From the NCBI RefSeq assembly GCF_022179465.1, contig NZ_BPQV01000008.1, positions 124,001 through 188,000 of the forward strand: a stretch of DNA of 64,000 nt, written 5' to 3'. Each line of letters starts with the position of its first letter. Position 1 is the stretch's first letter. Shown here in pieces: positions 28,322 to 39,929 of this stretch. The stretch is from Methylobacterium organophilum (GTDB taxonomy: Bacteria; Pseudomonadota; Alphaproteobacteria; Rhizobiales; Beijerinckiaceae). Under the pieces are notes generated by a model, which was given only the letters and a program-made list of their open reading frames with translations, did not search any database and was not told the DNA's origin. Both the position numbers and the translations under genes were made by a program.

Positions 28322-30241
28322 TCACGGCCCCGAAAAATCGCTTCCGTCCGACGGCTCTTTCTCGACCTCCGCAGCGGCAACGACGGCCTGTCGCGCCTTG
28401 ACGTCGCAGAGCCACGCGAAATTGGCCTCGGATTCGTCTTCGGCAAGCGCCCGTTCCGCCTGAAGAAGTTCGCTATGTAGCGCTCCCGCCTTGCGGTGCA
28501 AGATCACGGCCTGACGCACGGTATGCTCCAGGCGCTGCGGATCCGCATGCAAATCCAGCGCCCAACGGTCCCCGGGCCGCACCAGGGCGGCGAGTCGGGC
28601 CGCGGCCTCGCCGAGTCCCTGCCGGTCGAGGCGACTCTGCAGGAGTTCCTGCTCCCCGTGCCCCGCTTCCGCTGCATGGTCAAGCAGAGCCGAGCGCAGG
28701 GCATCCGCATCCGGATTGTGCAGGTCGAGCTGCGCGAGATCCTCCTCCTCGATGACGAGAAGCTCGGGATGGACGAGCAGGCAGGAGACGATCATCGCCT
28801 CGCGCTCGCTGAAGGCGCCCCCCGGCGCGGGGGCGGCGGCGGAGGCCAGGAGCGGGCTGAACTTGGCGGTGAGCCGCGGCGAGGCCGGCTCGCCGAAGCG
28901 GGAGCGACCCGGCCCGCCACCCCGCGGGGCGAAGCGCTCGAAGGGCGCACGCTCGCCCCCGCCCCGGGCGCGGGGGCCGGAGAGGTCGCGCAGCCGGCCC
29001 TCGATCTCGTCGCGGTAGAAACGCCGCACGGTCTCGTCGCGGATGCCGGAGACGGTCTCGCGCAGGGTGCGGGCGAGGCCGGCGCGCCGCTCGGGGGTGT
29101 CCAGGGGCGCGGCCTCGGTCTCCCGCGCCCACAGCATCTCCACGAGGGGCCGGGCGCCCTCCAGCACCTTGTCGATGGCCGAGGCGCCGCCGGAGCGCAG
29201 CAGGTCGTCCGGGTCCTGGCCCTGGGGCAGCAGGGCGAAGCGCAGGGACTTGCCCGGCTCCAGCAGGGGCAGGGCCACGTCGAGGGCGCGGTAGGCGGCG
29301 CGGCGGCCCGCCCCGTCGCCGTCGAAGCACAGGATCGGCTCCGCCGCCTGGCGCCAGAGCAGGCCGAGCTGCTCCTCGGTCAGCGCCGTGCCGAGCGGCG
29401 CCACGGCGTTGGGATGGCCGGCCAGCGTCATCGCGATCACGTCGACATAGCCCTCGACGGCGATGATGGTGCTGCGCTCGTGCGCCGCCTTGCGGGCCGC
29501 GTGCAGGTTGTAGAGCACCTGCCCCTTGTGGAAGAGCGGCGTGTCCGGGGAATTGAGGTACTTCGCCCGGGCATCCGCCTGCATGGCCCGGCCGCCGAAG
29601 GCGATGACCCGGCCGCGGATGTCGAGGATCGGGAAGATCACCCGGTCGCGGAAGCGGTCATAGGGCACGGAGATGCCCTCGCCAGCCACCAGCAGGCCGA
29701 GCTCCGACATGGTCTCCTTGTCGATGCCCTTGCCGGCGAGATGGTCGCGCAGGGCGTAGCGGTCGCCCGGCGCGTAGCCGAGGCGGAAGCGGGCCCGGGT
29801 CTCGGGGCCGAGCCCGCGCCGGTCGAGATAGTGGCGCGCCTCCGTGCCGGAGCGCCCGCGCAGCTGCTCCTCGAAGAAGACCGTGGCGAGCTCCATCACC
29901 TCGAGGGCGCCCTTGCGGCGGCTCTCGGCCTGCTCGGTCTCCGGGGAGAGCTTGGGCAGGCTCACCCCCGCCTCGGAGGCGAGGCGCTCGACCGCCTCCG
30001 GGAAGCTGACGCCCTCGGTCTCCATCAGGAAGGTGAAGGCGTCGCCGTGCTTGCCCGATGAGAAGCAGTGGTAGAACTGCTTCTGATCGTTCACGTAGAA
30101 GGAGGGAGTCTTCTCCGCGTTGAACGGCGACAGGCCGCGCCATTCGCGGCCGGCCTTCTTCAGCCGGACCCGGCGCCCGACCACCTCGGAGAGCGGCAGC
30201 CGGACGCGGATCTCGTCGAGGATGTGGGGCGGGTAGCGCAC
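28322..30241 (-). CDS. dnaG: DNA primase DnaG with degenerate zinc motif
   Basis: Synthesises RNA primers at the replication fork. Of 639 residues, 1-100 are the zinc-binding domain region, about 120-370 the TOPRIM core (TIIAVEGYVDVIAMTLAGHPN, ILCFDGDGAGRRAAYRA, PQGQDPDDLL), and the rest the DnaB-interacting C-terminal region. In the first domain the normal CPFH...CFGC reads SPFN...CFSS: Ser38, Asn41 and Ser62 replace three of four zinc ligands, only Cys59 remaining. The rest of the motif (EKTPSFYV, KQFYHCF, GKHGDAFTFLM) is intact. Start is GTG at 30241 by family alignment; no strong ribosome site precedes it. Confidence 0.93.
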   Translation of the reverse strand: MRYPPHILDEIRVRLPLSEVVGRRVRLKKAGREWRGLSPFNAEKTPSFYVNDQKQFYHCFSSGKHGDAFTFLMETEGVSFPEAVERLASEAGVSLPKLSPETEQAESRRKGALEVMELATVFFEEQLRGRSGTEARHYLDRRGLGPETRARFRLGYAPGDRYALRDHLAGKGIDKETMSELGLLVAGEGISVPYDRFRDRVIFPILDIRGRVIAFGGRAMQADARAKYLNSPDTPLFHKGQVLYNLHAARKAAHERSTIIAVEGYVDVIAMTLAGHPNAVAPLGTALTEEQLGLLWRQAAEPILCFDGDGAGRRAAYRALDVALPLLEPGKSLRFALLPQGQDPDDLLRSGGASAIDKVLEGARPLVEMLWARETEAAPLDTPERRAGLARTLRETVSGIRDETVRRFYRDEIEGRLRDLSGPRARGGGERAPFERFAPRGGGPGRSRFGEPASPRLTAKFSPLLASAAAPAPGGAFSEREAMIVSCLLVHPELLVIEEEDLAQLDLHNPDADALRSALLDHAAEAGHGEQELLQSRLDRQGLGEAAARLAALVRPGDRWALDLHADPQRLEHTVRQAVILHRKAGALHSELLQAERALAEDESEANFAWLCDVKARQAVVAAAEVEKEPSDGSDFSGP

Positions 30242-30395
30242 GGGCTGGGGCGGGGTCCGGATCGATCCGTCAAACGCCGACGATACCGCAGATCGCTGCC
30301 CGGAGTCCCGCGGGTCGGCCTGTGGATCGCTGGGTACGGCGGTGGCCCGGCTCACACCGCCCGCGGCAGCCTCCGACACCGGCGGCGCGGATTCG

Positions 30396-30791
30396 TCAGC
30401 CGGACATCTGCGTGAAGTACCAGGGATGCCCGTCGAGGTCGTAGGCCGTGTAGGTGAGGCCGTAGCCGTGATCCGCCGGCTCCGCCGGGATCTCGGCGCC
30501 CGCGGCCTTCGCCGCGGCGAAATGCGCGGTGAGGTCGGGCAGGTAGACGAAGACGCCCTGCGTGGCGCGCCCGCCCGGCGCGGGCGGGCCGATCCGCTCG
30601 GCACCGGTCCCCTGCCCCGCCGCCTGCCCCATCATGATCCGGCAGCCCTCCAGCCGCATCTCCGCATGCAGGCCGCCGCTCGGCGTGGGGTGCCGGCTCT
30701 CCTCGATGAAGCCGAAGGCCCGGGCGAGCCAGTCCAGCGCCGTCGGCACGTCGCGGTAGAACAGGTAGGGGATGATCTCGGCCCGCGGCAT
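30396..30791 (-). CDS. VOC (glyoxalase/bleomycin resistance-like) family protein
   Basis: A 131-residue single VOC-fold protein: IIPYLFYRDVPTALDWLARAFGF at the N terminus, HAEMRLEGCRIMMGQ, and GVFVYLPDLTAHFAAAKAAGAEI then YTAYDLDGHPWYFTQ. Histidine and glutamate positions that bind metal in enzymes of this fold are partly present (His in GLHAEM). Substrate is not predictable. It lies 154 bases upstream of dnaG on the same strand and may share its transcript. Confidence 0.88.
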   Translation of the reverse strand: MPRAEIIPYLFYRDVPTALDWLARAFGFIEESRHPTPSGGLHAEMRLEGCRIMMGQAAGQGTGAERIGPPAPGGRATQGVFVYLPDLTAHFAAAKAAGAEIPAEPADHGYGLTYTAYDLDGHPWYFTQMSG

Positions 30792-30874
30792 CGGCGTCCT
30801 CCCGAATCGCTCGACGGGAGGATCGCCGCGCGCCGCCGCCGGCGCAACCGCCAGCTACAGCCCGATTCGAAATC

Positions 30875-31333
30875 CTACTTGCCGGCGAGTGCGTCCTTCA
30901 CGAGGCCGCTCGCCCGGCCGAAATCCATGCGGCCGGCATATTTGCCCTTCAGGGCGCCGATCACCTTGCCCATGTCCTTGGGGCCGGCCGCGCCGGTCTC
31001 GGCGATGGCATCGGCGATGGCGGCGCGGGTCTCGGCCTCGTCCATCTGCTGGGGCAGGAAGCCGGCGATGATCGCCGCCTCGGCCCGCTCGCTCTCGGCG
31101 AGCTCCGGCCGGCCGCCCTGCTCGTAGACGCCCGCCGCCTCGTTGCGCTGCTTGATCATCTTCTGGAGGAGCGCCAGCACCTCCTCCTCGCTCGACTGGC
31201 CCTTGCCGGCGCCGCGGGCCTCGATGTCCTTGTCCTTGAGGGCCGCCTGGATCATGCGGATGGTCGAGAGCTTCTGCTTCTCGCCGGCCTTCATGGCCTC
31301 CTTCATCTCGGCGGTGAGGCGCTCGCGCAGCAT
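30875..31333 (-). CDS. GatB/YqeY domain protein
   Basis: A 152-residue protein matching the YqeY family: MLRERLTAEMKEAMKAGEKQ, STIRMIQAALKDKDIEARG, EEEVLALLQKMIKQRNEAAGVYEQGGR, AEAAIIAGFLPQQMDEAE and the C-terminal GPKDMGKVIGALKGKYAGRMDFG. It corresponds to the tail domain of GatB and may bind tRNA or tRNA-dependent amidotransferase, but its role is unproven. AGGAG precedes the ATG at 31333. Divergent from carA, an arrangement common in alphaproteobacteria. Confidence 0.92.
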   Translation of the reverse strand: MLRERLTAEMKEAMKAGEKQKLSTIRMIQAALKDKDIEARGAGKGQSSEEEVLALLQKMIKQRNEAAGVYEQGGRPELAESERAEAAIIAGFLPQQMDEAETRAAIADAIAETGAAGPKDMGKVIGALKGKYAGRMDFGRASGLVKDALAGK

Positions 31334-31410
31334 CGGACGGTCTCCTGAGGGCTTTCGGTGGGCCGGGGCTGGCCTGCCCCGGCTTGAACAGCGGCGCGAC
31401 GGTGGCCACG

Positions 31411-31440
31411 TTGACCCCGGCGCGGCCGGGTCGGTATGAG
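31411..31440 (+). promoter_or_regulatory. Possible sigma-70 promoter of carA
   Basis: TTGACC (31411-31416) and TATGAG (31435-31440) are separated by 18 bases, 89 bases before the carA ATG in the interval shared with the divergent YqeY gene. Both hexamers are imperfect. Confidence 0.35.
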
Positions 31441-31528
31441 CGCCGGAAGACGCTGCCGCCCTGCCATGCCCGACGCGCCCCGCCAGCCGGGCGCCGGGAA
31501 GGCGGCGGAGATAATCTGGATCGCATCG

Positions 31529-32770
31529 ATGCTGCAAGACGAGAGCGCCCTGCCGCGCACGCAACCCGCGGGCGGCCAGCCAGAGCCCTGGGCCGAGCCG
31601 GTCGCCACCGCCCTGCTGGTGCTCGCCGACGGCACCGTGCTGGAAGGCTTCGGCATCGGCCAGACCGGGATCGCCGACGGCGAGGTCTGCTTCAACACGG
31701 CGATGACCGGCTATCAGGAGATCCTGACGGATCCCTCCTATGCCGGGCAGATCGTCACCTTCACCTTCCCGCATATCGGCAATGTCGGCACCAACGACGA
31801 GGATCTGGAGAGCCTCGACCAGGCCCCGGCCTCGGGCGTGCGCGGCGCCGTGATCGCCTCGGCGGTGACCAAGCCCTCGAACTGGCGCTCCTCCTCGCAT
31901 CTCGACGGCTGGCTGAAGGCCCGCGGCATCGTCGGCATCACCGGCGTCGACACCCGGGCGCTCACCGCCCTGATCCGCGACCACGGCATGCCGAACGCCG
32001 TGATCGCCAACGATCCGAACGGGACTTTCGACCGCGAGGCCCTGAAGGCCCGCGCCGCCGCCCTCGCGCCGATGGAGGGCCTCGACCTCGTGCCGCCGGT
32101 GACGAGCCGCGAGCGCTCGACCTGGAGCGAGACGACCTGGGCGGTGAAGGGCGGCTACGGCTCCCGCGCCCCCGGCGCCGGCTTCAAGGTGGTCGCGATC
32201 GATTACGGCGTGAAGCGCAACATCCTGCGCCTCCTCGCCGAGGCCGGCTGCGACGTCACCGTCGTGCCCGCCACCACCCCTGCCGAGGACATCCTGGCGC
32301 TCCAGCCCGACGGCGTCTTCCTCTCGAACGGCCCCGGCGACCCGGCGGCCACCGGCGCCTATGCCGTGCCGGTGATCCGCCGGCTGCTGGAGGAGAAGGT
32401 GCCGACCTTCGGCATCTGCCTCGGCCACCAGCTCATGGGCCTCGCCCTCGGCGGCCGCACCGTGAAGATGGGGCAGGGCCATCACGGCGCGAACCATCCG
32501 GTGAAGGACCACACCACCGGCAAGGTCGAGATCGTGTCGATGAACCATGGCTTCGCCGTCGACCCGGACAGCCTGCCGGAGACGGCGGTGGAGACCCATG
32601 TCTCCCTGTTCGACGGCTCGAATTGCGGCCTGTCCCTGACCGACCGGCCCGCCTTCTCGGTGCAGCACCACCCGGAGGCCTCCCCCGGCCCGCGGGACAG
32701 TCATTACCTGTTCGAGCGCTTCGTGGCCCTGATGAAGGACAATCCGCGGACCTCCCGCGGCAACGCATAG
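31529..32770 (+). CDS. carA: Carbamoyl-phosphate synthase small subunit CarA
   Basis: Glutaminase subunit that channels ammonia to CarB for arginine and pyrimidine synthesis. The 413-residue protein has the N-terminal domain (LVLADGTVLEGFGIGQTG, FNTAMTGYQEILTDPSYAGQ) and a class I amidotransferase domain with the catalytic cysteine in FGICLGHQLMGLALGG, preceded by LSNGPGDP, and the His/Glu pair in SVQHHPEASPGP. The ATG at 31529 gives MLQDESALPRTQ. carB is not adjacent: it starts 1.4 kb downstream beyond a membrane-protein gene and a pseudoazurin gene on the other strand. Confidence 0.97.
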   Translation: MLQDESALPRTQPAGGQPEPWAEPVATALLVLADGTVLEGFGIGQTGIADGEVCFNTAMTGYQEILTDPSYAGQIVTFTFPHIGNVGTNDEDLESLDQAPASGVRGAVIASAVTKPSNWRSSSHLDGWLKARGIVGITGVDTRALTALIRDHGMPNAVIANDPNGTFDREALKARAAALAPMEGLDLVPPVTSRERSTWSETTWAVKGGYGSRAPGAGFKVVAIDYGVKRNILRLLAEAGCDVTVVPATTPAEDILALQPDGVFLSNGPGDPAATGAYAVPVIRRLLEEKVPTFGICLGHQLMGLALGGRTVKMGQGHHGANHPVKDHTTGKVEIVSMNHGFAVDPDSLPETAVETHVSLFDGSNCGLSLTDRPAFSVQHHPEASPGPRDSHYLFERFVALMKDNPRTSRGNA

Positions 32771-32934
32771 CGGCTTTGCAACCACACCGGGCCGCCGCGG
32801 GCGGTCCGGACGTGCTCAGCCACAAAAAACCCCAGCTTCCCCGGCAATCCGCCCTGATCAGGCGGCCCGAACCGACGCGAGCGAACCAGCGCCGGCGGGC
32901 CGTCGACACTGGGATCGCTTTGGGGGTTTGCGGG

Positions 32935-33312
32935 ATGACGTTCGACCAGGCGCGGGACGAGTTCTCCCGGCTGCACCGGCTCTTCACCTTCCATCTCGGC
33001 GTGGCCGTGGGCCTGTCCTGGCTCACCGCGCTCTATTCCGCCGCGCACGCGCCGTGGGTGCACAACATCCGCGCCCTGATCGACCCCGCCCGCGCCCTCG
33101 ACCGGATCGAGAGCACCGGCTCCTATCTCTTCGCCATGCCCGCCGTGCTGACGCTCGCCTGGCTCTCGGTCTTCTTCGGCCGCGAGGTCATGCGCCAGTT
33201 CCGCACCCTGCCGAATCAGGCGGCGGAATTCGCCGCGGCGGCTCTCGTCGCCTTCGGCGTGTTCTACCTCTCGATCGACCGCGCCGTCGCCGCCCTCTCG
33301 GTCGGCTTCTGA
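32935..33312 (+). CDS. Small three-helix membrane protein, unknown
   Basis: A 125-residue protein with three hydrophobic segments: LFTFHLGVAVGLSWLTALYS, YLFAMPAVLTLAWLSVFFG and FAAAALVAFGVFYLSIDRAV. I recognise no family. The ATG at 32935 follows TGGGGGTTTGCGGG, a weak ribosome site. It lies between carA and carB with no obvious functional link to either. Confidence 0.7.
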   Translation: MTFDQARDEFSRLHRLFTFHLGVAVGLSWLTALYSAAHAPWVHNIRALIDPARALDRIESTGSYLFAMPAVLTLAWLSVFFGREVMRQFRTLPNQAAEFAAAALVAFGVFYLSIDRAVAALSVGF

Positions 33313-33338
33313 CGCCACGCTCTTTCTTCCTGAAGGCA

Positions 33339-33366
33339 ACGCCCGGGTCCCCGACGGCCCGGGCGT
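33339..33366. terminator. Strong stem-loop between convergent genes
   Basis: ACGCCCGGG (33339-33347) pairs perfectly with CCCGGGCGT (33358-33366) around a 10-base loop, between the convergent membrane-protein and pseudoazurin genes. There is no T-run on either side, so it may be a Rho-assisted or bidirectional terminator. Confidence 0.5.
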
Positions 33367-33402
33367 CGCGCGTTCGTCGCCGCGTCGGCCCTCAGCGTCC
33401 GG

Positions 33403-33843
33403 TCACTGCACCTTCTCGAAGAGCGGGTCGAAGCGCTTCTGGGCGAGCTTGCCGTGCTGCACGGCCTTGGCCTGCTCCAGATTCTCGTGCTTGTCGCCGA
33501 CCTGGACCAGGGCGACCATGCCCATCAGGTAATGCGGCGAGCACTTGAAGCCGTAGATCCCCTCCTTGGGGAAGGTCACGACCGCCTCCTGGCCGACCGT
33601 CGTCTTGACATAGTCGGCGCCCTCCGGGGCCATGCCCTTGATCGACTCGACATTGTGCCCCTTGTCCTGCGGCACGAACTTGATGCTGTCGCCCGGGGCG
33701 ATCTTCACGAAGGACGGGTCGAACACCATCGATCCGCCCGGCCCGCTGTTGAGCGTCTTCACCACGATCTCGGCGGCCGAGGCCGCGCCGACGGAGCCCG
33801 CCACGACGAGCGCGGCGGCCGCAAAAGCCCTGCTGAGTGACAT
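33403..33843 (-). CDS. Pseudoazurin (periplasmic type 1 copper protein)
   Basis: Blue copper electron carrier, 146 residues. A signal peptide (RAFAAAALVVAGSVGAASAA) is followed by the cupredoxin fold IVVKTLNSGPGGSMVFDPSF. Copper ligands are His63 (GHNVES), Cys101, His104 and Met109 in YGFKCSPHYLMGM, with spacing exactly as in known pseudoazurins. Typical partners are nitrite or nitrous oxide reductases, cytochrome peroxidase or amine/methylamine oxidation; none is encoded here. GAGGAAAG precedes the ATG at 33843. The upstream region is AT-rich and contains a palindrome. Confidence 0.94.
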   Translation of the reverse strand: MSLSRAFAAAALVVAGSVGAASAAEIVVKTLNSGPGGSMVFDPSFVKIAPGDSIKFVPQDKGHNVESIKGMAPEGADYVKTTVGQEAVVTFPKEGIYGFKCSPHYLMGMVALVQVGDKHENLEQAKAVQHGKLAQKRFDPLFEKVQ

Positions 33844-33870
33844 GCTTTCCTCAGAATTGTTATGACTTAA

Positions 33871-33888
33871 ATCAGCGGATTCGCTGAT
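33871..33888. promoter_or_regulatory. Palindrome in the pseudoazurin leader/promoter
   Basis: ATCAGCG-GATT-CGCTGAT is a perfect inverted repeat 28 bases before the pseudoazurin ATG, just downstream of a TATACG sequence on the minus strand that could be a -10 box. It could be a repressor site overlapping the start of transcription or a 5' RNA hairpin. It does not match the FNR-type TTGAT-N4-ATCAA consensus. Confidence 0.5.
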
Positions 33889-34159
33889 AAAATGCTCGTA
33901 TAAAAACGGAACATCGCAAGCAAACGAATAAACACTTCTTAGTTTTATCAATTCTATATTCAGCAAATCCTTGGTCTTGGAAGCCCGCAGCCCCGGGGGC
34001 TTCGACCCGGGACAGGCGGATCCGGCGGACTTTCAAACCGGGACGCCTGCGTGTAAACGCGGGGCTCAACGACCATCTATGCCCGCACGCTCGCCGCCGA
34101 TCCGCCGTTTCTCAAAGGCCGGGCGCGGCCGAGCGCGCGCGGCCGTGACAAGGCCCGAG

Positions 34160-37633
<3,474 letters not shown>

Positions 37634-37682
37634 AGCACGAAGCGGGGCCGCGGCGTCAGGGGTCCCGTCACCCATCCTCTCC

Positions 37683-37720
37683 GGCCCGGAAGGAGCGTCC
37701 CCGCTCCGGCCGGGCCTATT
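37683..37720 (+). terminator. Probable terminator between carB and greA
   Basis: GGCCCGG-AA-GGAGCG pairs with CGCTCC-GG-CCGGGCC around a TCCC loop, giving a very stable stem followed by TATTCATT. The T-run is interrupted. The stem lies 50 bases after the carB stop and about 20 before greA, so some transcription may read through. Confidence 0.6.
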
Positions 37721-37738
37721 CATTGTGGCGCATTTGCG

Positions 37739-38221
37739 ATGAGCATAGAGAAGCTTCCGATCACCGCCCGCGGCTTCGCAGCCCTCGAAGAGGAGCTGAA
37801 ACAGCGCCAGCAGGTCGAGCGGCCCCGCATCATCCAGGCGATCGCCGAAGCGCGCGCCCTGGGCGATCTCTCGGAGAACGCGGAGTACCACGCCGCCAAG
37901 GAAGCGCAGTCGCACAACGAGGGCCGGGTGCTGGAGCTGGAGAGCATGATCGCCCGCGCCGAGATCATCGACACCTCCAAGCTCTCGGGCAGCAAGATCA
38001 AGTTCGGCGCCACGGTGCAGCTCGTCGACGAGGACACCGAGGAAGAGAAGACCTACCAGATCGTCGGCGAGCCGGAGGCGGATGTGCGCTCGGGCCGCGT
38101 CTCGATCTCCTCCCCCATCGCCCGCGCCCTGATCGGCAAGGGCGTCGGCGACACCGTGGAGGTGACGACGCCGGGCGGCGGCAAGTCCTACGAGGTCGTC
38201 GCCGTCCGCTGGAGCGCCTGA
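37739..38221 (+). CDS. greA: Transcription elongation factor GreA
   Basis: Stimulates cleavage of backtracked RNA by RNA polymerase. The 160-residue protein has the coiled-coil N-terminal domain with [20 protein letters not shown], tip motif [20 protein letters not shown] carrying the essential acidic residues, and the FKBP-like C-terminal domain ([36 protein letters not shown]). Length and motifs are standard. It lies downstream of carB, a common alphaproteobacterial order. Confidence 0.97.
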   Translation: MSIEKLPITARGFAALEEELKQRQQVERPRIIQAIAEARALGDLSENAEYHAAKEAQSHNEGRVLELESMIARAEIIDTSKLSGSKIKFGATVQLVDEDTEEEKTYQIVGEPEADVRSGRVSISSPIARALIGKGVGDTVEVTTPGGGKSYEVVAVRWSA

Positions 38222-38225
38222 CACC

Positions 38226-38753
38226 GTGACCGGCTCCGCGCGGCTCGGGGCGGGACGGCGCCTCGCCGTCCGGCTCGGCCTTAGCCTCGTCGTGCTCGCG
38301 GCGGCGGGCGGGGCGCGGGCGCAGGGCTACGACCGCTTCTCCGGCATCCGCGTCGACGTCCGGCCGGTGCTCGCCCGGGGAGGCGGCCCGCAGGCGGAGG
38401 CGCTGCGCCAGGACCTGCTGGCGGCCCTGCGGGCGAGCTTCGCCGACCGCATCGGCGCCGGCGGCCCGACCCTCGTCGTCCTCGTCAACAGCCTCTCCCT
38501 CAACCCGATCGCCGGGGGCGCGGGCGGCGCCGCGCGCAGCGGCCTCGGAGGGGGCAGCCAGACCGACTATCTCGACGGCGAGGCCCTCCTCGTCGGCCGG
38601 CGGGGCGAGATCCTGGCCCGGCATCCGCAGCTCTCGGCCCTGCCGGCGAGCTCGGGCGGCGCCTGGTACGATCCGGCCTCCGAACGGCGGCGCGTCGGCG
38701 CCATCGCCGAGCATTACGCGCAGTGGCTGCGCCGCAGCCTGCCGCTGGACTGA
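38226..38753 (+). CDS. Exported protein of unknown function
   Basis: A 175-residue protein from a GTG start four bases after the greA stop. A signal peptide (LAVRLGLSLVVLAAAGGARA) with cleavage before QGYDRF is followed by VDVRPVLARGG, a predicted helix QAEALRQDLLAALRASFAD, a strand PTLVVLVNSLSL and a Gly-rich loop. YLDGEALLVGRRGEIL and a C-terminal helix WLRRSLP close it. The layout resembles small periplasmic or lipoprotein-like domains that bind envelope components, but I recognise no family. Confidence 0.75.
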   Translation: MTGSARLGAGRRLAVRLGLSLVVLAAAGGARAQGYDRFSGIRVDVRPVLARGGGPQAEALRQDLLAALRASFADRIGAGGPTLVVLVNSLSLNPIAGGAGGAARSGLGGGSQTDYLDGEALLVGRRGEILARHPQLSALPASSGGAWYDPASERRRVGAIAEHYAQWLRRSLPLD

Positions 38754-38781
38754 GGCCGGCCGCGCTCCAGGACCGAACCCC

Positions 38782-39858
38782 GTGGACCGTTCCCACCCCG
38801 CGCCCGAGGGCGCCGGCGGCACCCCGCCCGACCTCTCCCGCTTCTCCGCCTGGATCCTGACCGACGGGAAGGCCGGCGACGAGAACCAGTGCATTGGCAT
38901 CGCCGAGAGCCTGTCGCTCAAGGCGGAGATCCGGCGCATCCCGAGGGGCCGCCCCCTGGTCTGGACCGCGCCCTGGGGGCCCATCGACCCGCGGGACGCG
39001 CCGGGCCGCGCCGGCGGCCTGCTCGCGGGCGCCATGCCGGACCTCCTGATCGCCTCCGGCCGCCGCGCGGTGCCCTATCTGCGCGCGATCCGCCGCGCCT
39101 CGGGGAACCGCACCTTCACGGCCTTCCTCAAGGATCCGCGCACCGGCCACGACACGGCGGACTTCATCTGGGTGCCGGATTACGACGACCTGCGCGGCCC
39201 CAACGTCTTCACCACCCTAACGGCGCCCCACCCGGTCTCGCAGGCGCGCCTGCAGGCCGCCCGCCGGGCGCCGGATCCGCGCCTCGCCGCCCTGCCCTGG
39301 CCGCGCATCGCCGTGCTGGTCGGTGGCAACAGCCGGCACCTGAGCTACGGCCAGGCCGACATGCAGCGGCTCGTGGCGGATCTCACCAAGCTCGCCGAAG
39401 GCGGCTGCTCGCTGATGCTCACCGTGTCGCGGCGCACGCCGCCGGCCCTGCGCACGGCGCTCCAGGCCCTGGCGAAAACCCATGGCGGCTTCTTCTGGGA
39501 CGGGACCGGCGACAATCCCTATATCGGCATGCTGGCGCTCGCCGATCAGATCGTGGTCACCTCCGATTCGGCGAACATGGTCGGGGAAGCGGCGAGCACC
39601 GGCGTGCCCCTCCTGCTGTTCGACCTGCCGAAGACCTATATCCGGCACCGGCGGATGTTCGCGGGCCTCGCCATGGCGGGAGCCCTGAAGCCGTTCATCG
39701 GCCGGCTGGAGGAATTGCATTACGCGCCGCTCGACGCGACGCCGGAGATCGCTTCGGCGCTGGCGGCGAGCTTCGCCCGGCACAGGGGGCGCCTTGCCGG
39801 CGCGCCCGGCACGACGGACAGTCCCGCCGGCGGCCCGAACCGGACCGGGGGATTCTGA
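38782..39858 (+). CDS. ELM1/DUF1022 family protein (mitochondrial-fission ELM1-like)
   Basis: A 358-residue protein of the bacterial ELM1 family, whose fold resembles GT-B glycosyltransferases. Hallmarks are AWILTDGKAGDENQCIGIAE, PDLLIASGRRAVPYLRAIRR, TFTAFLKDPRTGHDTADFIWVPDYDDLRGPNV, IAVLVGGNSRHLSY and QIVVTSDSANMVGEAASTGVPLLLFDL. Function in bacteria is not established. GTG start at 38782, 28 bases after the previous gene, and 71 bases before trxB, so it is probably in the greA-trxB transcript. Confidence 0.88.
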   Translation: MDRSHPAPEGAGGTPPDLSRFSAWILTDGKAGDENQCIGIAESLSLKAEIRRIPRGRPLVWTAPWGPIDPRDAPGRAGGLLAGAMPDLLIASGRRAVPYLRAIRRASGNRTFTAFLKDPRTGHDTADFIWVPDYDDLRGPNVFTTLTAPHPVSQARLQAARRAPDPRLAALPWPRIAVLVGGNSRHLSYGQADMQRLVADLTKLAEGGCSLMLTVSRRTPPALRTALQALAKTHGGFFWDGTGDNPYIGMLALADQIVVTSDSANMVGEAASTGVPLLLFDLPKTYIRHRRMFAGLAMAGALKPFIGRLEELHYAPLDATPEIASALAASFARHRGRLAGAPGTTDSPAGGPNRTGGF

Positions 39859-39929
39859 CAGCGACACGGGCGCCCGCCCGAAGCCGGCAGGGGCCGGGAC
39901 GGACGGGCGAAGCAAGGAGACCGGACACC

